Of a stretch of 64,000 bases of DNA, positions 1-10,263 are shown piece after piece. Source of the DNA: Sophora flavescens (lineage: Eukaryota; Streptophyta; Magnoliopsida; Fabales; Fabaceae). Both the position numbers and the translations under genes were made by a program. The stretch's first letter is position 1. The number at the start of each line of letters is the position of its first letter. The DNA lies in assembly GCA_030762895.1 (NCBI GenBank), contig CM061070.1:30035652-30099651 (forward strand). The letters are read 5' to 3'. The notes under the pieces were generated by a model. The model did no database searches. It was not told the DNA's origin and saw only the letters and a list, made by a program, of their open reading frames with translations.

Positions 1-715
1 AGGTATTCTGTCCGATGGGTATGGAGTATAAGAAGATACACGCATGCCCCAATGATTACAGATATTACACGGGTGATTATGAAAAGATGCATGACTGCCC
101 CCAATGTGGGTTATCATGCTACAAAGTGAAGGATGGTGACGACGGTGATGATTGTGATGATTCTAGTTGTGATGTTAAAAAAAAGGGTCCTCCTACGAAG
201 GTGTTGTGGTATCTTCCAACAATTCCAAGGTCCAAGCGATTGTTCGCTAATGTAAAAGACGCAAAGAACCTTAGATGGCATGATGATGAGAGGAAACGTG
301 CTGGACAGGATCGCCATCCGGCTGATTCTGTGCAATGGAAGAAAATTAATACTTTATTTCCGGATTTCGCCAATAATCCAAGAAACCTTAGGCTTGGACT
401 TGCTACGGATGGAATGAATCCATAGGTAACTTAAGTAGTATTCATAGTTCATGGCCTGTTCTCCTAAATTTACAACATACCTCCTTGGTTATGCATGGAG
501 CGTAAATACATGATGTTATCTATGATGATTTCGGGCCCAAAACAACCGGCAAATGACTTAGATGTTTGTCTAATCCCTTGATTGAAGACCTGAAAAAATT
601 GTGGGTGGAAGGTGTTGATGTAGTTGATGGGTATTCTCACAAGACTTTCAAGATGCGTGCCATGTTATTTTGCACCTTCAATGACTTTCCAGCATACGAG
701 AACTTGTCTGGGCAC
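1..715 (+). pseudogene. TNP2-like CACTA transposase, N-proximal part (continues at 18371)
   Basis: This is the transposase (Transposase_21/TNP2 family) of the CACTA element, the enzyme that would cut and join the element ends. The first 425 bases read openly from before the window and contain paired Cys motifs (HACPNDYRYY and DCPQCG), then the WYLPTIPR, WHDDERK and LATDGMNP blocks typical of TNP2. The frame then breaks: a stop follows GMNP, and the rest of the domain (WPVLL, PLIEDLKKLWVEGV, GYSHKTFKMRAMLFCTFNDFPAYENLSG) is recoverable only by changing frame. It stops at the LTR inserted at 721. The next codons of the same gene resume after 18370, so the break is an insertion and not the gene end. 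It is non-functional as it stands. Confidence 0.87.
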
Positions 716-720
716 AATGT

Positions 721-1897
721 TGATGATTCTTAATTTGTAGTTAATAGGTGGTTAATTTTAATTAGTTTTTGTTTAGCTTTTATTAGTTGTAGGTTATTTT
801 TATGTTTTATTTCAGTTTTATTTCTATTAATTTTGTACTTGGTTTCATGTTGGCTTTGATGAGTTTTTATGGTGTTTTAAATGGAAATAAAGGAGCAGGT
901 GAGAAGTTGGAGCAATTCTGTCTCGCAGCCAGCGCCCAAGCGCTATTCTTTCAACGTCTAAGCACTGGAACCTTTGAGCGCCATTTTTCAAGTAATTGAG
1001 CGTTGCAGTTACACTTCAGAAAGATGTTTTAACGTGCAGAATGAGAGACAGTACGCATGAGCTTTTTTCAGAGAGTTGCAGAGACAGTTTGAGAGACATT
1101 CTTACACAAAGCTACTCAGCAAAAGAGGAAAAAAGCGAGCAATCATGGAGAGTTGAAGCTGTCAAGTTGAGACTCATGATGTTTTTCTCATCTTCATCTT
1201 CTTGTGTTTGTTCTATTTCTATCATGTATGGCTAATTCTCTTTTGTTAAAGGTAGATGAAACTGTCTAGATAACTTGTTGTGATTCTGGATAATTACTTG
1301 TTTTGGTTTGTTTAATTTCAAGAGTTTATTCACTGTTTTCATGTTTATCTACTGTGTGGATTTGCATTTAGGAAATTCGAATTCATAGTTGCTGTTTGTG
1401 AATAAACGATTTGCGCGTGTTACCTAGGAATAAGAACATAATCAATTTAACTTTTTGAGTTGAAACCGATCTTAATGCTTCTGCTAATTATCTAATACTC
1501 AAGGAATTGAATTAGTAATCTAGACGAAAAGGTTTTCCACCTAAGGGATTAGGGGATAAATAAAAAACTCAGTTTCTTGAAATTGGATAAACTGTTCAAG
1601 TTAATTTTCAGGATTGAACAAGTAGGACAAGCAGGGAAATCGATCCTCTAACAATTTCTTCTTTGATTGTTAAAAACTAATTCTTCTATTTCTTAATTTT
1701 CTCATTTGAAAATACCGAAAATATTTTCTTTTCTTTGTTAAGTTTCTGTTCTTACTTATTGGCGAAAGCCAATTTCAAACCATTCGATCGCTCAAACGAA
1801 GTTGAGTTGGTACATTAGTAGTTAACGGTTCAATCCCCAAGGACGATATTTTTATTACTACAAAGCGATTTGGTGTACTTGCCAATTTTTCTCAACA
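721..1897 (+). repeat. 5' LTR of element A
   Basis: It is repeated with few changes at 17185-18365. It begins TGATGATTCTTAATTTG and ends TTTTTCTCAACA just before the primer-binding site. It contains a GC-rich stretch around 925-1010 with several variants of the words AGCGCC, AAGCGCT and GAGCGTT, the only GC-rich part of an AT-rich LTR. Within its U5-like part (about 1240-1890) the two LTR copies agree closely. I could not choose a TATA box with confidence. Confidence 0.92.
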
Positions 1898-1903
1898 AGT
1901 TTT

Positions 1904-1921
1904 TGGCGCCGTTGCCGGGGA
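1904..1921 (+). other. Primer-binding site of element A (tRNA-Asp)
   Basis: TGGCGCCGTTGCCGGGGA lies 6 bases after the LTR end. It is complementary to the 3' end of plant tRNA-Asp (ending ...GGCAACGGCGCCA). This is the minus-strand primer site used by Athila-type elements. The same site is seen in element C (57866) and, reversed, in the nested element (6543-6560). Confidence 0.93.
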
Positions 1922-2100
1922 TTGATTTTACGTTAATATTAGTTGCGCCAAGGAAATCTCGATTTGAGCTTTTTATTTTATGTTATTATAATTGTTACAA
2001 TTTTTATTTTTATATTATCAGTGTGCACTGATTTTCTTTTGAGTTATGTATACGAGGTACTGTTGACAAGAATTCTTTGTTGTTTGATCCTTAAATTGAA

Positions 2101-2496
2101 AAGACAGCTAAGAGTAACAGGAAGGCAGCCAAGCTTCAAAGGCAACAAGAAAGGGAACAAGCACTTTTACAACAACAGGTGGTTGAAGTTGGAACAGTCA
2201 TGACTGAGCAACCTGCTAGGCAGACATTGAGGGATTATTCTAAGCCCAATACTGAAGGTGCCCGGGGTTCTATTGTGAGACCTGCTGTGCAGGCTAACAA
2301 CTTTGAAATCAACCCTGCACTCGTTAATTTGATGCACCAGAGCCAATTTGGTGGAGGAGTCAAGAGGATCCCAATCATCATCTGGAGAATTTCTTGAAGA
2401 TATGTGATACAGTGAAGCTCAATGGAGCTTCAGATGACGCTATTAGATTGAGGCTTTTTCCTTTCTCATTGAAGGATAAAGCTAGAAGTTGGCTTC
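2101..2496 (+). pseudogene. gag of element A, N-terminal part (continues at 8056)
   Basis: This stretch encodes the start of the Athila-type Gag capsid polyprotein. A Gln/Lys-rich leader is followed by ATG at 2200 and MTEQPARQTLRDYSKP, then the NPALVNLMHQSQFGG block, which matches the QFGG block of the intact gag of element C (58138 onward). A frame change follows FGG, after which the RLFPFSLKDKARSWL block is readable in another frame. The frame is cut by the nested element at 2497. The reading resumes at 8056 in the middle of the same conserved block, so the insertion split an existing gene. Gag would assemble the virus-like particle around element RNA, but this copy is broken. Confidence 0.82.
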
Positions 2497-3886
2497 TGTT
2501 GTGACTCCGGCAAGTGTACCGGGTCGTCGCAAGTAATAAAAATAACACGGTAAGTAAATACCGAGGTCGAACTCAAGGATTGGGATACCAATTCGACTTA
2601 TCCGCGGGAGGTCAGATACGTTCGGTCAAGTTACAGAAAAGTGGTTGAGGAAGAGAGATTAATATCTAAATTCAATTAACTAGTCTAAATAAATAATTAA
2701 CTAAAATTCAGAAAACTAAAATGTCCAAGGTCACAAATCCACCTACCCAATATGTACACCCAAGTGATGATGAATTCCTCCCTAGGTTCAATTACAATGT
2801 CAACCGGGACCCCTAAATTCTCCTAAATCCACTTCCGTGCTCATTAGGACGTATTCGATGATTTGAGTTAATTACTTGCTAGGTCTCTTAACCCTAATCT
2901 CGAATTCTGTTAATTCGTGTTCCCTATAAGGTCGCACCAATCTCCTACTCACTCTCGTGCAATATTCGATCGATGATTCTAATTCAAGTTCTAAACGCGA
3001 ATCGCTGACTAGGCCTCATCGACGTTAACAAGTCAATCACGTGCACATATGATCAACACAATCAAGTCAGAATTAGAAAACAAGAATTGAATTAAAGGAG
3101 AAAGACATACATCATATCAGATTTACATCGCCATGGGTGGCTTCATCGTTCCCTCGGACGAGGGGATTAGTTCCTCATGCTCATAGACAAGCGATCGGAC
3201 ATAATCTCCATAAGAAAAAGGGAGACGCAGCTCCAAAGAGAAAATAAACTAGCTCTCTCGCGAGGCGAGCAGACTTTCGCGAGGCGAGAATTAAAATTAG
3301 CGCGCTTTCAATTTAAACTCTCGCGAGGCGAAGGTTTGTTCGCGAGGCGAGTCTTCAATTCTAGGCTGTGACCTTCCTCACGGCTGGGCCGTGATGGTCT
3401 CTGACTTCCAGGGTCTTCAAACTCTCGCGGGGCGAGTCTTCAACCTTAAACTGCCACGGGCGTGGTATTCATCACGGCCAAGCCGTGATGCTCTCTGTCT
3501 TGCAGGTCTTCATGATTCGCGGGGCGAGACACATCTCGCGTGGCGAGACTGAAGTGATGACTTTTGCTGCTTTGCTGACCTTCAGGCTCGCGGGGCGAGC
3601 ATACACTCGCGAGGCGAGTGTCTCCAGACTTGCAATTTCCACTGCTTTTCGACTTTCCTTGACTCCCGGAGCTTCACTTATTTAACCTGAAACAACAAAA
3701 GCACCCACAAGCGTAATTCTATTCAAAATAACCTAAAAACTACACAAAATACGCAAAATGAGTCAAAGTCCAACTTAGGAACAAAACAAGGCAAATTTGG
3801 GCGAAAACGAGAGTGAACTCGAATAAATAGGCACATAAACCCTAGCTCATCTAGTCATAAAACTAGATAAGCCAGAGGCTTATCAA
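2497..3886 (-). repeat. 3' LTR (element sense) of the nested non-autonomous element
   Basis: It is a near copy of 6567-8050 but lacks a 96-bp block that in the right LTR lies at 7321-7416 and contains the TATA-like sequence. It carries the palindromic CGCGAGGCGAG and CACGGC-GCCGTGA words at about 3255-3625. It begins (plus strand) TGTTGTGACTCCGG and ends CTTATCA, giving TG...CA termini in either reading. Confidence 0.92.
3255..3625 (-). repeat. GC-rich palindrome array (CGCGAGGCGAG type) in the 3' LTR of the nested element
   Basis: About eight copies of a word close to CTCGCGAGGCGAG (variants CGCGGGGCGAG and CGCGTGGCGAG) alternate with two copies of the CACGGC..GCCGTGA palindrome (about 3399 and 3474) and one ACGGGCGTGG. 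The same array sits at about 7418-7790 in the other LTR. It lies on the upstream side of the TATA-like box when read in element orientation. Confidence 0.85.
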
Positions 3887-3905
3887 AATACCCCAAACTT
3901 AAACC

Positions 3906-3923
3906 TTGCTTGTCCCCAAGCAA
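3906..3923 (-). other. Conserved stem-loop next to the polypurine tract (nested element)
   Basis: Read on the minus strand, TTGCTTGGGGACAAGCAA forms a 7-bp stem with a 4-base loop. It lies 19 bases from the LTR, next to the purine tract (read as ccccaaactt on the plus strand). The same stem is present at the same place in elements A, B and C with only the loop changing. Confidence 0.75.
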
Positions 3924-5275
3924 GCTTAAAACTCAAAAACGACTCAAGACTTGGCAAGCCTAAAGGAATCAATCGATTTCGCACAAATTTAATGCAACTT
4001 TACAAAACAGTTTTTCTCCAATGATCTCCCCCCTACATCAATGTAATCCCCACATTCATTTACTTTAAACCATTGAGAACTCATCATTCATTCCGTCATT
4101 ACTCTAAGTTGAGGATCAGAGTTACACACAAAGGAAGATCACCTATCTCAAACAATTGCCTTCCTCACAAGGGCATTTAAAATTTCACTCATTCGCTCAA
4201 GTTTGTCAAGGTTATCAACTTTTTCACTCAATTTCACTTATTAAGGGCACTTCCCATGAATTTGATTTTCATCTCAAAAATGGTTCCCACGAAAACATGC
4301 ATGCAACATCAGAAGGTCTTTTAAAGGTTGTAATGGGGCCTGGCTTAGGGTAGGATAATAAAGGATGTTTAGGCTTAAGTCCCTAGGAACTAAGAGAGCA
4401 TGAGCATTTTACACATTTTCCACTCAAATTCCTTTTTCCATTTTTCTTTTTGTCTCGGGTGACTACAGCCTTTTTTCCTTGCTCATCTTTTTTTTTTTTT
4501 TTCCTGTTTTGCCCCTTTTCCTTTGGCAATTTATTTTGAATAAATTTTTTTTTATTGCCTTGAGTTTCAACCTTTATTTTTCTTTTTCTCACCCCAAAAT
4601 GACATACCTCCTTGTAGCCACCCCAAACTTAGTTTCTCACAACCTTTCTATTGCTCATTTCCATGCTCTCCTAATCCTAAGATTGGGTTAACATGGTTTT
4701 TCAGATTTTGGCTCGTAATGTAGGGTCATCAAGAAACAATAAGTCAATTGGGCTCAATTTGGCTAACTAGGGAACATGCATTAGGGACGGTTCTTTTTAG
4801 GCCAAATGGTTTTTTCAAAGAAAATTGCCTAAATCATTTGATGAAACACATAATCATGCAAACCATAAAGAGATTCAAGCAAACTCGGGAAAGTGCAACT
4901 TAACAGTGATTCACACATTCAAAACAGAGTTGGAGGCTCAAATTCCTCACCTGGACATTTTGCAAATTGTTTGACCGAGATACGATTCCTAGTGTGTGCA
5001 CCCCCCTCACCCCAAACTTATCATAAATCAAGTAATCACAACAAAGTTCTCAAAGTTCAGTTTTCCATTTTTAAGTGGGGATAAACTTTTCTATTATTAG
5101 AACCTAGGGGGAAATCATCAATGGTCAAATAATTCATGCAATCAATCTATGCTCAATTCAATCAAAATCCAACAAGCTTGCCGACACGACATTCATACAA
5201 AAACTCTTGATCTTCTCAAATTATTCAAGAGCAACAAACAAAAACAAAACAAAAAGCAAACACAAAAACAAAAGT
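3924..5275. other. Non-coding 3' internal region of the nested element
   Basis: This 1.35 kb lies between the two conserved stem-loops of the element and has no credible gene. It is T-rich and A-rich, with a run of T at about 4489-4502. A third conserved inverted repeat, with arms CTCTTGA and TCAAGAG, lies at 5204-5231. The equivalent regions in elements B and C are also non-coding. Confidence 0.7.
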
Positions 5276-5298
5276 TAGGAAAAGAGAGGGATACCTAG

Positions 5299-5316
5299 CT
5301 TGGGTTGCCTCCCAAG
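5299..5316 (-). other. Conserved post-coding stem-loop (nested element)
   Basis: On the minus strand CTTGGGAGGCAACCCAAG forms a 6-bp stem with loop AGGCAA, preceded by AAGCGCTT. The same 18 bases occur in elements B (55820-55837) and C (60380-60397), and a compensated variant occurs in A (13036-13053). Confidence 0.75.
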
Positions 5317-6220
5317 AAGCGCTTGTTTAACGTCCCGAGCCTGACTTATTACGAAGCATCCACCTGGATCCCATAGTCTGTGGTACAGAGGCCAAGGGAC
5401 GCTCATCATATCAAATCCTCCACCCGGATCAAATGGTAATTGGAGTGGAGATCGTAGCATCAATATGACCTTATCATCCACTCCACCCAGCCAGTGTGTG
5501 AAAACTCCATTGACCTCCGTACTGATGAACTCACTTCCTCTTGGGCCAAATGGTGTTTTCACGAGGAAGTGTGCTAGACAAGTGGGAGGGTCTAATTTAC
5601 CGGTGTCCACACATGCATGCAAGCCAACATATTTATTTAACGCATCCAAATCAGGTTGCTTGGCAAGCATGGTGGAATCCTCCGCCACTTTATCTTCATC
5701 TTGATCTCTACCCCCTTGCTCCAAAGTGCCTTGTCCTTTGCCAACTCCTCTTCCTTAGGTTGCTCTTCCTCAACATGTGGTTGTTCCGGGCCATGACACT
5801 TGCCAATTCCTCTTCCTTAGATTGTTCTTCCTCAACATGTGGTAGTTCTTCCTCAACTCCCTGAGGACTAGTTACACCCCAGTCATATCCCAACACCCCA
5901 TTGCTTCTAGTTGTTATGGCTTCGCATGGGCTCTTAGGGTGGTTCTCGGCATCACCTGGGAAAGTCTCTGTGAGACGCTCATTTTGTTGTTCTACGAGCT
6001 GACCCAACTCCTCTACTGGCCGCAATTGCCTTCTCAAATGATGTCTCCATAGAACTCGCCAACTTATCTATTGCCGCATTTGCCTCTCAAGAGCCAACTC
6101 CCAAGGTTGTGGCTGCCAATTCTGTTGAGGTTGTTGTTGCCAATTTTGTTGAGGTTGTGGCTGCCAGGCTAGACCACCGCCATCATTACTCCAAGCAAAA
6201 TCCGGATGGTCTCTACTCAT
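5317..6220 (-). pseudogene. Gag C-terminal and linker remnants in the nested element
   Basis: On the minus strand, around 6040-6220, a Gln/Trp-rich linker (QPQQNWQ repeats) is readable, followed at 5800-6037 by ELGQLVEQQNERLTETFPGD and a KSPCEAITTRSNG block. This resembles the Gag C-terminal tail of Athila-type elements, where element A has SKQLSERASGTLPGD and EIHLRSG. Further on, an open stretch at 5275-5724 has no family I recognise and may be chance or a remnant of pol. No intact enzyme is present. Confidence 0.55.
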
Positions 6221-6435
6221 ATCACCCCAATACTGATTCTGACTCTGATAGTTGTTCAGGGCACGCTGTTATTATGCCATGGTTCCACATATACATGAGG
6301 GAAGTAGAACGGACAACTCCAAGTGTCATGGTTCCCATCACAATATTCGCAACCCTAAAGCATTCCTTCATGTACCTTGCATACAAAACAAGGCAAGACC
6401 AAGTGGAATCAAAGAAGTAGAGATAGATAGTAGAA

Positions 6436-6495
6436 AATAAAAAAGAAAATAATAAAAATAAAAATAAAAATAAAAATAAAAACAAAAATAACTTA
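6436..6495. repeat. A-rich low-complexity tract
   Basis: About ten repeats of an AAAAAT-like word lie in the leader of the nested element, between the gag remnant and the primer-binding site. Confidence 0.85.
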
Positions 6496-6542
6496 ACCAA
6501 ATAATCAAACTTCCCTAAAATCAGAAAAATTGGTTGTGCCAA

Positions 6543-6560
6543 TCCCCGGCAACGGCGCCA
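6543..6560 (-). other. Primer-binding site of the nested element (tRNA-Asp, minus strand)
   Basis: The plus strand reads TCCCCGGCAACGGCGCCA, the reverse complement of the tRNA-Asp primer site in element A. It lies 6 bases from the right LTR, which sets the element on the minus strand. Confidence 0.93.
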
Positions 6561-6566
6561 AAAACT

Positions 6567-8050
6567 TGTTGTGACTCCGGCAAGTGTACCGGTCGTCACA
6601 AGTAATAAAAATAACACGGTAAGTAAATACCGAGGTCGAACTCAAGGATTGGGATACCAATTCGACTTATCCGCGGGAGGTCAGATACGTTCGGTCAAGT
6701 TACAGAAAAGTGGTTGAGGAAGAGAGATTAATATCTAAATTCAATTAACTAGTCTAAATAAATAATTAACTAAAATTCAGAAAACTAAAATGTCCAAGGT
6801 CACAAATCCACCTACCCAATATGTACACCCAAGTGATGATGAATTCCTCCCTAGGTTCAATTACAATGTCAACCGGGACCCCTAAATTCTCCTAAATCCA
6901 CTTCCGTGCTCATTAGGACGTATTCGATGATTTGAGTTAATTACTTGCTAGGTCTCTTAACCCTAATCTCGAATTCTGTTAATTCGTGTTCCCTATAAGG
7001 TCGCACCAATCTCCTACTCACTCTCGTGCAATATTCGATCGATGATTCTAATTCAAGTTCTAAACGCGAATCGCTGACTAGGCCTCATCGACGTTAACAA
7101 GTCAATCACGTGCACATATGATCAACACAATCAAGTCAGAATTAGAAAACAAGAATTGAATTAAAGGAGAAAGACATACATCATATCAGATTTACATCGC
7201 CATGGGTGGCTTCATCGTTCCCTCGGACGAGGGGATTAGTTCCTCATGCTCATAGACAAGCGATCGGACATAATCTCCATAAGAAAAAGGGAGACGCAGC
7301 TCCAAAGAGAAAAGAAACTACCCTAAACGCTACTCTAAACAGTGGAAAACTGCCTTCTAAAGTTGGGATCCTTTGTTCTGATATGCAACAGCCCTTAAAT
7401 AGTAATCCTGATCTGCGCTCTCTCGCGAGGCGAGCAGACTTTCGCGAGGCGAGAATTAAAATTAGCGCGCTTTCAATTTAAACTCTCGCGAGGCGAAGGT
7501 TTGTTCGCGAGGCGAGTCTTCAATTCTAGGCTGTGACCTTCCTCACGGCTGGGCCGTGATGGTCTCTGACTTCCAGGGTCTTCAAACTCTCGCGGGGCGA
7601 GTCTTCAACCTTAAACTGCCACGGGCGTGGTATTCATCACGGCCAAGCCGTGATGCTCTCTGTCTTGCAGGTCTTCATGATTCGCGGGGCGAGACACATC
7701 TCGCGTGGCGAGACTGAAGTGATGACTTTTGCTGCTTTGCTGACCTTCAGGCTCGCGGGGCGAGCATAAACTCGCGAGGCGAGTGTCTCCAGACTTGCAA
7801 TTTCCACTGCTTTTAGACTTTCCTTGACTCCCTGAGCTTCACTTATTTAACCTGAAACAACAAAAGCACCCACAAGCGTAATTCTATTCAAAATAACCTA
7901 AAAACTACACAAAATACGCAAAATGAGTCAAAGTCCAACTTAGGAACAAAACAAGGCAAATTTGGGCGAAAACGAGAGTGAACTCGAATAAATAGGCACA
8001 TAAACCCTAGCTCATCTAGTCATAAAACTAGATAAGCCAGAGGCTTATCA
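6567..8050 (-). repeat. 5' LTR (element sense) of the nested non-autonomous element
   Basis: This 1484-bp LTR retains the 96-bp block missing from its partner. On the minus strand that block contains CTATTTAAGG (7393-7402), a plausible TATA box. The palindrome array at about 7418-7790 is therefore just upstream of the promoter. Apart from the deletion the two LTRs differ at only a handful of bases. Confidence 0.92.
7393..7402 (-). promoter_or_regulatory. Candidate TATA box of the nested element's 5' LTR
   Basis: CTATTTAAGG on the minus strand lies 16 bases downstream (element sense) of the CGCGAGG palindrome array. It is absent from the left LTR because of the 96-bp deletion. The call rests only on the motif and its position. 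Confidence 0.45.
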
Positions 8051-8055
8051 GCTTC

Positions 8056-9440
8056 AGTCACAGCAACAGGGCAGTATCTCAACATGGGATGATTTGGAGT
8101 CCAATTTTGTGCAAAAATATTTTCCAGCATCGAGGTCAGCCAAATTGAGGAGTGAAATTACCTCATTTGCGCAGCTAGAGTTAGAAACTTTGTATGATGC
8201 TTGGGAGAGGTTCAAGGAGCTACTCAGAAAATGTCCTCATCATTCTTTGCCCAATTGGTTGTTAGCTCAAACCTTCTATAATGGGCTGGATCCGAATGCA
8301 AGACAGATGATGGATGCTGCATGTGGAGGAGCTTTTGATTTGAAGAGTCCAAAAGAGGCTTTGGAAATACTAGAGACCATGGCAGCCAGCAGTGCTAATA
8401 TGCAACATGATAGGCAAAACAGAAAAGTCTTGGGGGTGAATATTGTGGATAGTAATCTGATTGAGCAACAAGTTAACAAGGTGATTTCTCAACAACTTGC
8501 TACTTTGTTGGGGAATGACCAAGTTAATGCACTGAGTACACCTCCCTTGGTGTGTAATTTTTGTGGTGGAGAGCATCGTAATGGTGATTGTGGTACAAAT
8601 CAACCCGGAGAGCAAGTGAATGCATTGGGGCAACAAATTAACCCTTATTCAAACACTTACAATCCATGTTGGAGGAACCATCCTAATTTTTCATGGGGTG
8701 GTCAAGGTTAGAATCAATTCAAGTCTCAACAACAACAAGGGAATTCTTCATTCCAAGGACAATCACAACCTCAAAACCGAATGTCATCTTTGGAGAGCGC
8801 TTTGGAGAAATTGTATGTTAATAATTCTAATTTTGTGGAGCAATCTTCAAATTTCATGACTGAGACAAGGGCCAACTTCAACAATCAAGAGGCGTCTATC
8901 CGGAATTTGGAAGTACAGATTGGGCAGATTTCTAAACAATTGTCTGAAAGAGCTTCAGGTACTTTGCCAGGTGATACTATTCCTAATCCAAAAGAGCAAT
9001 GCAAAGAAATTCATTTAAGGAGTGGCAAGGTTCTGAATAATGTTGATCAAGAGGAGTCTTTTAAAGAAGAGGATGCTGAAAAAGTTGTTCATGATGAGAA
9101 GCAAGAGGAGGAAGAAGTAGTCGGTGAAGGGAAGAAAGAAGAAGGTGAAAAATCTTAAAATTCACAAGTTGACAAGCCAACACAGCCGCTGCCCTTTGTT
9201 CCTAAAATTCCTTATCCTCAAAGGTTGAAGAAGAAGAATGAACACAAACACTTTTCTAGGTTTCTGGAGGTGCTCAAAAAGCTGTAGATTAATATTCCAT
9301 TTGCTGAGGCATTAGAACAAATTCCAAGTTATGCTAAGTTCATGAAAGATTTGTTGTCCAAGAAGAGGAAGGCCAATAAAGAGGAAACTGTTATGCTTAC
9401 AGAGGAATGTAGTGCTATCATTCAACAAAAATTGCCTATT
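8056..9440 (+). pseudogene. gag of element A, C-terminal part
   Basis: This continues the gag cut at 2496. The capsid part reads openly from 8056 to 8711 (WDDLESNF, KYFPASRSAKLRSEI, HHSLPNWLLAQTFYNGL). It contains a zinc knuckle CNFCGGEHRNGDC with C-x2-C-x3-H-x4-C spacing, one residue shorter than the C-x2-C-x4-H-x4-C knuckle of element C. A Gln-rich linker and the IRNLEVQIGQISKQLSE and EIHLRSGKVL blocks follow. In-frame stops occur at about 8709, 9156 and 9285, each consistent with a point change. An acidic Glu/Lys stretch lies at 9040-9155. Confidence 0.88.
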
Positions 9441-10263
9441 AATTTGAAGGATCTAGGAAGCTTCACCATTCCTTATGAGATTGGTAATATGGAGGTTGGT
9501 AGGGCTTTTTGTGATTTGGAGCAAGCATCAATTTGATGCCTTTGTCAATTTTTAAAAGGCTAGGAATTGGTACAGTGAAGCCTACTATGATGTCTCTTTA
9601 GTTGGCAGATCGTTCGATAAAATATCTGTATGGTATTGTGGAAGATTTTCTTGTTAAAAGTGATAAATTCAACTTCCCTACAGATTTTGTAGTGCTGGAT
9701 AGGGAAGAGGATGTCAAAGTTCCTCTTATTCTTGGTAGGCCATTTTTGGTTACAGGTCATGCTTTAATTGATGTGCAGAAAGGTGAACTGATTTTGAGAG
9801 TAGAAGATGAAAAAGTGGTCTTCTCAATCAAAGATGCAGTGAAGCATGCTCAAGATTCTGATTGTTGTTTCTGGGTTGAAGTTTTGGATTCCTTGGTCTT
9901 GGAGGAATTTGAAAAAAGTGCTGAAGAAAGTCCCTTGGAAGCAACATTGATGAAAGGCAAAGAAATGAAGGAGGTGTATGAGGAAGTCAATTCTGAGGTG
10001 GTGGAATGTATCTATCAGTTGGAAGCTTTGGAATCTACCTCTTTTTCAAATAAAAAATTACAAGAATTGGAAAAAGAGGAAGAGCTAGTGAAAGAGGAGC
10101 CACCAAGGGAGCTGAAACCAGTGCCTTCAAATCTGAAATATGCTTTCCTGGATGAGAAAAAGAAGAATCCGGTAATTGTTAATGTGGAGTTGTCAGAAAG
10201 TGAGGAGGAAAAATTACTGAGTATTGAGGGATCACAAGTCAGTCATTGGTTGGAACATCAGTG
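9441..10263 (+). pseudogene. Aspartic protease domain of element A
   Basis: This is a retroviral-type protease that would cut the Gag-Pol polyprotein. The region opens with LPINLKDLGSFTIP and reaches FCDL, where a one-base loss shifts the frame inside the active-site Asp-Leu-Gly-Ala-Ser motif. The SINLMP part is in another frame. A stop follows MSL, then the domain reads on through FVVLD and PLILGRPFLVTGHALIDVQ. A Glu/Lys-rich linker (9900-10250) leads to reverse transcriptase. The active-site frameshift alone disables it. Confidence 0.85.

Larger units (their letters stand above)
2497..8050 (-). mobile_element. Non-autonomous LTR retrotransposon (LARD/TR-GAG-like), minus orientation, nested in element A
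   Basis: Two direct repeats (2497-3886 and 6567-8050) flank 2.7 kb. The reversed tRNA-Asp primer-binding site next to the right repeat shows the element reads leftwards. The 5-bp duplication gcttc (2492-2496 and 8051-8055) is perfect, and element A gag is continuous once the insertion is removed. The internal part has only scraps of gag and no reverse transcriptase or integrase, so it is a non-autonomous derivative that would need another element's enzymes. It shares three short stem-loops with elements B and C. Confidence 0.9.

Noticed and set aside
5275..5724. 149-codon minus-strand frame in the nested element as a gene
   Set aside because: Its end is the translated conserved stem-loop, no family is recognised, and it lies where pol has been lost. 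It is noted only as a remnant.
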